Positions 46,201 to 58,200 of a stretch of 64,000 bases of DNA are shown piece by piece. Origin of the DNA: Chelydra serpentina (lineage: Eukaryota; Chordata; Testudines; Chelydridae); NCBI GenBank assembly GCA_037349315.1, contig JBAIAC010000006.1, forward strand, positions 19,193,501 through 19,257,500. Reading direction: 5' to 3'. The position numbers and the translations under genes were made by a program. How positions within the stretch are numbered: position 1 is the stretch's first letter; each line of letters opens with the position of its first letter. The notes beneath the pieces were generated by a model. That model searched no databases, was not told the DNA's origin, and was given only the letters and a program-made list of their open reading frames with translations.

Positions 46201-49200
46201 CATCTTCCCCATCTCTGTTGCTCGCTCTCCCCCACCCTCACTCACTTTCACTAGGCTGGGGTAGGGGGTTGGGGTGTGGGCTCTGGAAGGGAGGTGGGGT
46301 GCAAGAGGGGACTCAGGCCTGGGGTTGGGGTGCAAGAGGAGGTTTGGGGTACAAGTTCCAGCCAGGCAACACTTACCGCAGGCAGCTCCCTGCCTGCCCT
46401 GGCTCTGCACAACTCCCAGAAGTGGCTGGCATGCAGAGCTGGCACTCAGGGTGGGGGCGGCATGCAGAGCGTCCCTGATTGCACCTGTGCCAAGGGGCTG
46501 CAGGGACATGCCGGCTGCTTCTGGGAGCCATGCAGAGGCTGGGCAGGCAGGGAGACTTCCTTAGCACTGCTGCCTGGACTCTTGGGGGCCAGTCAATGGT
46601 GCTGACCAGAGCCACCAGGGTCCCTTTCGACCAGGCATTCTGGTCAAAAACCAGGTGCCTGGCAACCCTAACGCCCATAGTACACAGAGCCAGTATCTGT
46701 GGGGGGTGGTGGAAGGGGGAATGACAGGGCAAACCCTCTTAATTTAAGCTTCAGTTTGTGAAGAAGACACAGTACCTTTATCTGCTTTGTGGCCATTACT
46801 CTCCTGCAAAACACTCCTCCCATGACATGTGAAACTGCCTGGAACTTTTCTCCCTTACCAAAAGAGCAAGTGACAGATGCAAAGATCTGAGCTTTTAGTT
46901 CCAGGGAACTGAGATTGCCTGAGACCTGGAGAGTAAACCTCTTTCTAAGCATATGGATGCTAGAGCATGGAGTGGTGGTAGTGTAGCACATAATGTGTTT
47001 GGCTGAAATTGTTTTAAGAATCTTTAAATATTTAAAATTTCTTGTCTTGGTTCTAGACACATGGACAAACGGGCTGCCATCCTAAATTAATGTCAACATT
47101 AACCATTCTTAGGGTTCTTAGCTGCCCTGGTGTAATTTAAGGTGTGAATTCACACCTTAACAATTTAACTGGTGCAACATGCAGTGTGAACACTGCTCTC
47201 CGGGATAGGTGACTTATTCTGGTTTAGCTAAACCTCTTCCTAATTGACTTGAACTAAATTGAAAGGAGCCATTCTTACACCAAGTCAAACTGGTGCTAAA
47301 AGCCATGTGGACATTCTGAACTCCATTGGCTTAAGTGAACACTTGCAGTTATACTGGTGTGGCTTTCTCATCCTATCTGAACAAGCTACTAATAGGATAA
47401 GTGAGCTAAAGGGTTATAAGAGGTACAATCGAAAGATGAAACACGCTGTATGAAAGATGCTGCTGGTACTCAGGGGATGTCTTTCTGGAACAGGGGTAGG
47501 CAACCTATGGCACATGTGCTAAAGTCAGCACGCAAGCTGATTTTCAGTGGCACTCACACTGCCCGGGTCCTGGCCACCGGTCCAGGGGGCTCTGCATTTT
47601 AATTTAATTGAAGCTGCTTAAACATTAAAAAACCCTTATTTACTTTATATACAACAATAGTTTAGTTATATATTATAGACTTATAGAAAGAGACCTTCTA
47701 AAAACATTAATGTATTACTGGCACGCAAAACCTTAAATTGGAGTGAATAAAGGAAGACTCAGCACACCACTTCTGAATGGTTGCTGACCCCTGTTCTAGA
47801 AAGACATTTTGATTTCTCTTCCTCCTGAGCTACTTAAGTCTCCATGTTGCAGTGACAGTTTCTCATTCTAGTTCATAAACATGCAGGCTCCGCTGCTTGA
47901 ATTTGGCAGTAAAAGGCAGCCTGCGTGTCCCAACCATAACACAGAGCAGTCCCCGCCCTTCTCCTGCAGCTAGGAACAATTTGGTGCCTAGTCAGCTTCC
48001 AGGGCAGAGCTAGCTTATTTGGGTGTTTCCTCAGTCCTCCCCATCTACTTTCACAACTCTCTCATATCAAAGTTTGTTGCTTTAACCCAGGCTAGCTGGC
48101 CCAACTGGGTATATAGGTTAAAACTCGGGTGCTGCTTTCCCTTAGGCTGGTAACCCACTCATTGTGAGGACACAGGTTAAATTAATCAATGATACTAAAA
48201 TGCCTTCCTCACAACCTTGCCTGCCCACCTGCCCAGGACAGAAGTTCTCCTACAACTCTCAGAGCAGCTCAGCATACTGCAGCTCAAAGAACCCTGGGAT
48301 GCACTCAGCAGTCCAGGTGAGACACATGGGAGCATGTCACCATGAGGACACAGTAACTAGGGTAGGATTTTGCATTACAGCTGCACAGTCAACCAGCTAA
48401 TCTGAATGCCAGTTACTCCTGTAGTGAAGGCATACTACAAAGAAAGGCAGCGTTTGAATGACCCTTTCTTTGGAACATGAGAGGCCGTACTGGGTCAGAC
48501 CAAAGGTCCATCCAGCCCAGTATCCTGTCCACCGACAGTGGCCAATGCCAGGTGACCCGGAGTGAGTGGACCTAACAAGTAATGATCAAGTGATCTCTCT
48601 CCTGCCATTCATCACCCCCCCCTCTGACAAACAGAGGCTAAGGACACCATTTCTTACCCATTCTGGCTAATAGCCATTAATGGACTTCATCTCCATGAAT
48701 TTATCCAGTTCTCTTTTAAACCCTGTTATAGTCCTAGCCTTCACAGCCTCCTCAGGCAAGGAGTTCCACAGGTTGACTGTGCGCTGTGTGAAGAACTTCC
48801 TTTTATTTGTTTTAAACCTGCTGCCCACTAATTTCATTGAGTGGCCCCTAGTTCTTTTTTATTATGAAAACAAGTAAATAACTTTTCCTTATTCACTTCC
48901 TCCACACCACTCATAATTTTATATACCTCTATCATATCCCCTCTTAGTCTCCTCTTTTCCAAGCTAAAAAGTCCTAGCCTCTTTAATCTCTCCTCCATAT
49001 GGGACCCGTTCCAGACCCCTAATCATTTTAGTTGCCCTTCTCTGAACCTTTTCTAATGCCAGTATATCCTTTTTGAGATGAGGAGACCACAATTGTACGG
49101 GATTAAGGGAGCAAAAATTAGAAGGTGTCTTTCTAACACACAGCTGCATACACATTTGATCTCTAAAATCCAAGAGGAATGAGCTGGGAGTGGGGTGGGT

Positions 49201-52200
49201 GGTAATAGCAGCCACTGGTGTGTATGTGACTAAGTAGCTCTGGTTGGCTGGAAAGCCATGGAGGATCTGAAGGCAGTGTCTGGATTATGTTTATTTTGTA
49301 CATGCTGGATTGAGGATTTAGTTTTTTATTAAAAGAAAATACTGCCCTTGGAATCCCTCTGCTTACTGTTTTGTGTAAAGCCATGTGACCCCTGAAATCG
49401 CTACAGACTTGTATGTAGTGACTTGTCCGCTGGTCTAACAACCTCTGATATTGGTGCATGCTACGTAGTGTGCCACAAGTTAATCTACCTTGGGACCTAA
49501 CCGCTCAGCAGTTTAATGTTTAACTTGCTAGTTCTTGGCTCACTGATAATTTCCAGTAGGGAAACTTAATGCTGATCAGACCACTATCACGTGTAACAGC
49601 TGAAATGCAGTTCTGAAAATGCTGACAACCAGCTAGAAGGCGTATTTCTATTATAAGTGGAGTAGAACTGGATGGCTCATAACATCAGTCTTAGAAGCCA
49701 TAGCTCATCAATTCATTCCGAACTGGATGATGTAGAAAACATCACACTTTCCCTTTGCACAGCCTCTTGTTTGTAAGACGAGCCAACTTCTACTTTCCTC
49801 TCACCATGCAGCTGCAAATTACTGGGATTTCACTAGTATAAATGACAACAGCCTGACACCTTTTAGGATTAAATCCTGAGTTCACTGGTGGGCTGGCCTG
49901 CCTATATTGGAATAGGTCCTAGATCCTTTTTGCTGTCTTAGCAAGACAAAAACTGCAAACCCATGCTGTCTTCTCACTGACAGAGTTGGAATAGTGGAGT
50001 ATACTGATGGCTACATTTAATTAAAAAAAAAATCAACACTGCTCATAGCCACAAACCTAAAACATGAGATGTTACTTTAGTGTAAATAAGAACCTCCCCT
50101 CAAGGAAAAGGGAACAGTTCCTACTGGAAGGCCACTATCAAAAGTGGAGATGGGGAGTGAGGAGTTAAGTGTTTATCTGCTAGTAGGGGAGAGAGGATCC
50201 AACCATCATGCTGGGATTTCTTTGACTTCCTGTTCCCAAAACAAACACACAAACAGCTTCAGGTTGGGGGGGGGGGGGTGGTTTTTTTCCCCTTGTATTT
50301 TGTACAGGGTAGTGACCTGAAAGGGACCTTGTCAGCCCTGGAGCACTACTGATAACAGGTAAAAGTTGATGTGACCTAAAGCAGAAGGACCAGGGATTCT
50401 GTAGAGGGCAGACTCGCTTCCAGAGGCCCAAGTCAATAAACCTGTCTCCCTGCCCTATTGATTCCTGGCCCCATGTACAGACTCTTTACATCCACATCTT
50501 AACAGTGAAGGTGCTGGGGTTGTCTTCAAGAACTTTACTGGCTTCAGTACTCAAAATCAGCTAGTGCTAAATCAAGCTCTGGAGCCAAGACTTAGGGCAT
50601 GTCTACACTTACTTCTGGAGTGATCGATCCAGCGGGGTCGATTTATCGTGTCTAGTGAAGATGGGATAAATTGACCGCCGAGCGCTCTCCTGTTGACTCC
50701 AGTACTCCACTGGAGTAAGAAGCGTAGGCGGAGTCGACTGGAGAGCATCAGCAGTTGACCTACTGCAGTGAAGACACGACTTCAGTACGTCGCCTTCAGC
50801 TATGCTATTTTTGTAGCTAAAGTTGAGTAACTTACACAGACTTGGCTTGTGTGCTCCCGTATGCGTCCCGTCCATTCCCCCCCCAGTGTAGACCAGGCTT
50901 TATTGTCCTGTACTTAAAGGCTTTGCTTCTTCCAAAGAGCTCTCAATACTTCTAGAATGGGCTTGTACTCATTAAGTTTTGGAAACTGAGCAGGCTCATA
51001 GGTTTTATTTACTTAAGGCCAGCAGGGACATAGGATCATCTAGTCAGACCTGCATAGCACAAGCCATAGAATCTTCTGTTTAAATTCTCTTGAAGAAAGG
51101 CATCAAGTCTGTATTTGAAGTCTGTCAAGTAATGGAGAATCACCACTTCCCTTGGTAGCTTGTTCTAGTAGTTACCCTCACTGTCCAATTTCTGCCATCG
51201 TACTGGCTGTGAAACATAGTGAATGTGTGGGCTATCTAGACACTGCTCTGTTCTCCAGTGCAAATGTTTGTACCCTCTAACTTTCATGGTGAACTAAAGA
51301 GCAGCTCTTCCTTCCCCAGTAGCCAAAGTAATAAGGGCCCCAGGGAGAGCTGCATGACTCCTGCCCTATTCTCCCTCCCACAACAACCACAAAAGACTTG
51401 TACTCTGTTGGTGCTAGTAGTGGTGGATGTTCTTACGTAGCCCAGGAATTTTAACCTGTCTGTTGCATTATTTAGATGGTCCCCCTCCAAATGCATCTTG
51501 TCTCTGGTTCACTTTATAAATAGAAACAAGACCGTGTGTAGAGGGTCCTTGCTCAAAGTACAACAGTTGCACATGGGTTGCCTCTGAAATGCTCTTTTGC
51601 TTGGTTCTTAGGAAAACAGACTGGATTGCTAATGCAGCTCCCATTAACCTTTTGGCTGGCCTAGGTTTGAGTGTTCGCTATGAGTTTGCTCATTTGGAAA
51701 TATGTGAGTGACTAATGGCATTCAAATTCAGTGTTGGAGCTCACGTACCATCGAGCCTGTGCTACCTTGGAGCAGTCTGGCAAAAGCAACCATAAACCGG
51801 TGCAGCAAGACTACACAGTGGCCAAGACTGATTTGGCCACCACTACCTTCACTATTATAAGTAATGACTGCACCAGACCTTACACAGGCATCCCTTAACC
51901 CCTTTGTAAACCTAACCAAAAGCATCCTGTGGGAATAACTTCTCAGTGCATAACTTTGTGCACCTTCAAATGAACCTGAAGGTGGCTGACCATGTTAAAT
52001 GACCGAAAAATAATCTGAAATCTCTCCTTGTATCCCTCTGAGCATCCTGCAGGCCTGTGGCTTTGAGCCACAGAGGGTGGAGTTAATCATACCTGGGATA
52101 TTAATTCTTACATCTGTCTCTAACAAACTTGCATTTCTCTTAGTGGGATATACTTCCACTAGTATCCATGTCAAGCTAAAAAGCTTTTCAAATGGCTGTC

Positions 52201-55200
52201 ATACAAAGCCAGTCCTTCCAACAGAGGTGTTGCCCCAGCATTTGCAGATGAATGACAAATCCACTCTTACTTTCATGCAATTCAACTCTTTTTGTGAGTT
52301 ATCTGGAACAGATTGAACAGTTAACTCCTTTGATTAATGTTCAGTGTGCAAACTGGAAATAGCAAATGTTCCTTATCTGTTTCCTCCAGCCTGTCTGATA
52401 AGATGGGAATTGATGCTCTTCATGCCAGTAATAGACTAGGTTTTTCAGGATACAGTGTGTACCTAAAATGAGACTGCAAGGTGGGAAGCCACAGTATGCA
52501 GCAGAATTATAAATTGGGAAAAACAAACATGTCAACATGGCAGCATTACTCCAGGTAATTATGCTTGGCATAGTGATATTTAACTTTTTGTAGTTGACAA
52601 ATATTAAGATTAATGCTTATTTTTAATGTGAACTTTCACAGTTGTAGGAAATTATGGGGGGGGGGGGGTGGGTGTCAAATTTAATGACAGATGTTGAGAT
52701 TCAATTTTTAACTGTAAAACACACTTCAGCCTCATGTCAAAAGATCACTACGTTCAGGCAGCAAATTTTGACTCCATGGTTTTTCTTGGCTTGTGTATGG
52801 TGGAATTGACACTTATTGGCACTTAATGATTAAAAACGTAATCCTTCCATGCCGACAGTGATGGATCTTTAGTCCTCCAGTACGGTTTACTCTGAAGAGT
52901 AACTTTAACAGACTGCTATAATACTGATCTCCACTAGAGTTATAAGAATGGGATACAAATAATCCTTAATCTAGCAAAAGGATTTCTGTGACAATGTAGG
53001 CTGCTACAACTAGTAAAAATCATTAACTGAGCTACCCCACCCACACAAGCCTCCTGTTTGCTTTTGCATGTGTAAAATTCTCACTTTCGCTGACAGTTGG
53101 GGTGAGATCACCAACTGTCTACGGAACTCCAGCCACTACTTCTCGCAGTTCATTTTAAAATCTGTGTTCTGGCAGGTATGGAGGACTCTGTAGCTGCAAC
53201 TTGCAAGTGTCTTTGGCATAATGGTGTGAAAGGGAACAGTAATAAGCACTCCATCTAGTTACCCAGACAAGATGTACTCTATTGGGAAAGCAATATTCTG
53301 ACCCTTAAAGGCACTAGTGTTTGGGTTTGTGTAAGATTGGTGTGCTTTGCTCACAAACTAATGCAAGCTGGTGCTATGTGTGTTCAAAACAAGAATATAG
53401 CCACTTGGAAAGACAGTTACAAGCTATTTGTTACTGATGGTCTTTTTAGTGACACTGAATCATGATGTCTCTCAAAGACGATAGTTTATGCAACTATTTA
53501 TTGTAAACTGTATTGACAGGGCTACAGCTGTGGCAATCCCACTACCAAAAACATGCATGCGTTCAAGATGAATAACACAAGATCACTTCAGCAGGACATC
53601 ACACAAATGGATCAGTGTTATGATCATAAGCATCAGTCATGTGGTTCGTCAAAGGCTGTATTAAGTGCATTTGGAGCACAGTGGTGCCATGTGAGTTCTA
53701 GCCAAGGTATAGTTACTGTCAGAACTCTCCTGGTGAGGAAGGAGACTATAACACACTTGTCCCCAACCTGCCTTTGTTGACTCCAACTGTAGCTGAATAG
53801 CAAGCAATGACTGTAATGAATGATGGAAAGTACTCAAACTCATGATCAAGTACTTCTACTGTGGCTGCCAGAAAGCAGTATCCTGCACTGCTTCAGTACA
53901 CAGATGGCCCCACTGTTTAAGTTAGTAACTTATTTTCAGCCTTCAAGTACAGCAGCATAACTCCACCTACGTTGTGCTACTCTGATTCGTCTGTGGGATT
54001 AAAGGCTTCCTGTCTGGGTATAATCTAACTGCAATTAAAAGGTCATGGAGAAACCTTGACCATGAGGTGTGCACACTGTCTGAACAGTGTAATCCCTTTT
54101 CTTGATCAAAAACTGAACTAGTCAATGTCTACAGACAGATTCTCTGAATCAACATGCAGATTAAATGTCTAGTTAGACTTTGCTGTGTCTGAAAAGGCTG
54201 GCAATTCCTTGGGTTGCACATTGGTACAGAAACCTCTCTTTTCTATTTGTGCTACTTGTCTTGTATTCCAAGGATGGCCATTGTCTAACCAGACCTCCTG
54301 AAACATTGTGATAGGTTTCAGTGTAGTAGCTGTGTTAGTCTGTGTCAGCAAAACGAAAATAAGAGAAACTTGTAGCACCTTACAGACTAACAAATTTATT
54401 TCAGCATAAGCTTTCGTGGGTTAATACCCACTTCATCGGTTGCATTGTGTCATTTTGTATTTCATATGACTTGGCATTGTGCCTCTATTTTCATACAACT
54501 TTGTATTAGATCCCTATATAGAAAACTTGTAAAAAACTTTGTATCAAGATGTTCTAGTCCCTAAGGATAGTATAGGTAAAGTAGAAGAAACATGTCTTTT
54601 TGCTAGGAGTAGGATAAGATCTTCCCCCACTCTGTAATCAATTGCCCTATTGACTGAATAAGGTGTGAATGAGAGGCTTGGAAGAAACCCATCTCCAGAC
54701 ACTGCAACAGTTGGAGAGGGGATCGAAGCCAGATCAAAGAACAATCAAGTGGCAAAAAAAAGCAAACCTATTGACCGCCTTGGGGATTAAAAGCAAGCAC
54801 CTTCTTTAGGTAACACCCTCTTTGAGCAGCCTGGGAACAACACCCAGAGAAAAGCAGCACACAGACCAACGGACACACTCCAGATTTAAACTCTGGGTCT
54901 GGATTTGCATAAGAGGGAAGCTGCAATAAAAGTGAGGTGTCTGGCAGAAGGACCCCGGGTCTCGTCTTGTCACCATCGGAGCATCGATCCGGATCGGCAG
55001 AAGCCCGGCTCCACCCCTCCCCCATCTAACTCACTTGGCCAGTGCAGTTAAGGGGAGCAGCCAGTTGGTAACAGCAAGATGGATTGTGTTTGTGTCTGTG
55101 TGAGTGCATGAGTGATGTGATATAGATAGATAGAGATAGATAGAGATAGATATAAAATCATATGCATATGCTAATGCTAGAGTATTGATTAATACCTGTA

Positions 55201-58200
55201 TTACTAATAAATGTGGCGTTTTGCCTTAATCCCCTTAAAGATCCTGCATAGTACTTTGAGTACAACATTTTGGTGGAGAATTGCGAAAGGGGGAAAGGTA
55301 CCACTAGCATTTATTAAGTAATAAAACAAACTTTAATATTAAGTATTTAAAAAGTATTAAAACGTATTAAAAAGTAATCGGTCATTACGGTGTGCACACC
55401 CCCGGTGGTAGAAGGCCGGGTAAAAAAAGTAGCTGCTTTCTCACTCCCCCAGTCGTAGAGTGCTGGCAGTAAAAAGAAGGGAGGAGAATTAAATTTCTTG
55501 CTCCAGGTAAAGAGAATAAGCATTGCTGGTTTAGTCCCAATAGAAGGTTGGGTACACTAAAAAATGTTTAAACGTAAGCAGTCGTTTAAAAAGGCTCCCA
55601 GAGAGGAGATTTAAAAATTGGAATTTGTAAAAAATGTTACCCCTTTCAAACAAATTTTTGCAAAAATTTAAACACAGCCCTTGGTCTGATCAAGTGTTAG
55701 CTGATGTCCACACAATTTCAAATCTTAAAGACAAATTGGCAAGCTACTTATGTATCTATAAACTTTCAACTCAAATAAAAAAAAGCAGCTGCAGTTTGGC
55801 TTCTATAAAAAACCTGTAATAAGGTATTCCTTCAATTGGCTAAATGTAAAAAGAGAAAAAACTGCACCAAAATTTACAAGCCTCTGCTGCAGAAGCAAAA
55901 AAAAATGTTTGTCCATTAGCAGCCAAACCCAGCTAAACTCCCTTAAAAATGGGTACAAAAAGTTAAAGCAACACTCTCTCAAATCTTACAGAAGCATGCA
56001 AAAAAAAAATCAAAAAAAAAAATCAGGTATTACAGAAAATGGTCAAAACGTTAACTTTAAAACAGGGGAGAGCCCCTATTGACCATAACCACTGTAAATC
56101 ACTTATCAAACAGCTAAAACAAAAATTGGAATTTGCAAATAAAATTGCAGCAGTAACTTCAGGAGAAGAAATATTTGGGACCCCAGATGGGGCAGACTTT
56201 CTAAACCCCTCTGAAAATTGAAAAGGGAATATTTGAGTAAATTCCTCCTCCCAGAGCCAAAACGCCATTTCAACAATAACACAAAAAACAGTCACCACCA
56301 CAAAAAAGGGTGGTAAGAGTAAAACAGTAACAACAGTGCCTGTTTCTGCCTCCGATCTCCAGGCCATGGCAAAGTGGCTGACTATAAATATCTGTCTACT
56401 GTATATTTCATTCCATGCATCCGATGAAGTGGGTATTAACCCACGAAAGCTTATGCTGAAATAAATTTTAGTCTCTAAGGTGCTACAAGTTTTTCTTTTC
56501 GTTTTGCTGAAACATTGTGGTCATACTTGGGCGTGGGAATGTCCTAACTGGGATACTCTCATACATAACTCTCCTACTCTTGTAATAAACTGTTGCTTGT
56601 TTTAGTTCTGCTCTCAGGTAAACTCTTGGCTGTGCTTTAAGAAGCTTTCATGTTAATTTCATGGTGTCAGGGTTTTTTTTTTTTTTTTTTTTTAAGGACC
56701 AAAGTCCACGAGTCCCCTTTGCCGCAACTGCCTGCATGCACAGATGCATATCTCTACCAGCATACTGAGCCTTCTGTAGGAAGGTCACCTCTGAACACCT
56801 GTCTGGCCAAAACTCTCCTCCAATAAATTAAATAGTATTAAGTGGGAAGCCTCAATTAAAAAATTGATTTTAATCAACTCTTCCATTTGTACTTCAGTAC
56901 TTTTTCTAAAGAGGTGCATTAAAGCATGTTGGCTAATAGAGCCTTTACACTAGATTTGGTACATCTTGCTACCTAAGAGGGCCAATTATAATTGTATGTT
57001 TACTTAAGCAATTGTAGCTTAATGTTTTCATATTCTTGTACACTTAATATGTTAAAAAATGGTGAATATTGCTTATTCAGTAAATCGACTTTTTGCTCGC
57101 AATTTATCAAGTTCCATTAGTATAACTGGAATTTAAACAGCGTATACCTTGTTTAAAATAAAACCTTAAGTATGTTTGGTACATAAGTGCTCATCAAAAC
57201 ATGTTTCATATTTATAAGCTTAGGCCTTTAACATAGTGTATTAAATTTAGATTTTGTTTTCAACAGGTTTATTTAAAAAACTTACAGAATCCAATTTTTT
57301 TCAAAACTCTTGTCCATCCTGCAAAGCATGGTGGGGTTGGTGGGTGATATAAGGGGATCTCATCAAAGAATAAGTAGGTGAGATCTTGCATGGAAAGCAT
57401 AAACTACATTCTCAATGAACAGCATTCATTTAAATAAGTCTGCCTTGCCTAGCAAATGTTTTCCCTATCTTCTGGAAGGCCGCTCCAAAAAAAAAGTGCT
57501 AGTTGATGTTATGCAGATTAGTCCATTTCTCTTGGGTTGGAAACAAAATATTCTGCTGCATTTGCAGGGTAACTCTTGTACAGGAATCCACCTAGATCAA
57601 GAGTAGTGGACTGAAATCTAGTTTTGATTGTCCAAGAATGAATCTTCATTCAGGATGCATATTGCACTTGACTTGCCTCTAGTATGATGGGCTCCTTCAT
57701 GTAAGCACCTGCAGCTGAATAAAACCCAGAACTAAAGAGGCTGTCTTCAGTGTGACTATATGTAGTAAATCAGCCCAGAAAGTGTGGTCATTCTTATGTA
57801 CTGAATGGCAACAAATGCTGGTTGGTGTGTTGTTGGGTTTTTTTTTTTTTTTTTTAATTAATAGCTCTTGTGCTACTCTGTTCACTAATGTGGTCCTTTC
57901 TCTTTAAAGCAAACTACAAATCTAAACCTTCCTCCTGAAGACCTGGATTCATCTGGTGATGATGATGATACTTTCTCTGGCTCTGGTGCTGGTGAGTGGA
58001 TTTGTATTACTGCTCAGTTGTCATACATTCTTTAGGGTTGTGACTTCTGGTGTACAGCTTAGCAACGACATGTCCTGGCTGCTGTTTCCCTAAAGCAAGG
58101 TAACTGTCCTGTCTTTCCCTTCAGGATTAGCTTTTCAGGAGCACGGTGTTCCTGACAGTCATTTTAGGCTGCTTTACCTCTAAGCACAAGCAAACAGTTG

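Noticed and set aside
46000..46605. Several overlapping frames of about 100-170 residues
   Set aside because: They lie in a GC-rich TIR-type repeat that also occurs elsewhere in the window.
55100..56230. Functional endogenous retrovirus
   Set aside because: No pol, env or second LTR, and the gag-like part has stops; only a remnant.
27349..57909. An additional gene inside the large intron
   Set aside because: No chain of frames with matching splice sites and no recognisable domain other than transposon proteins.
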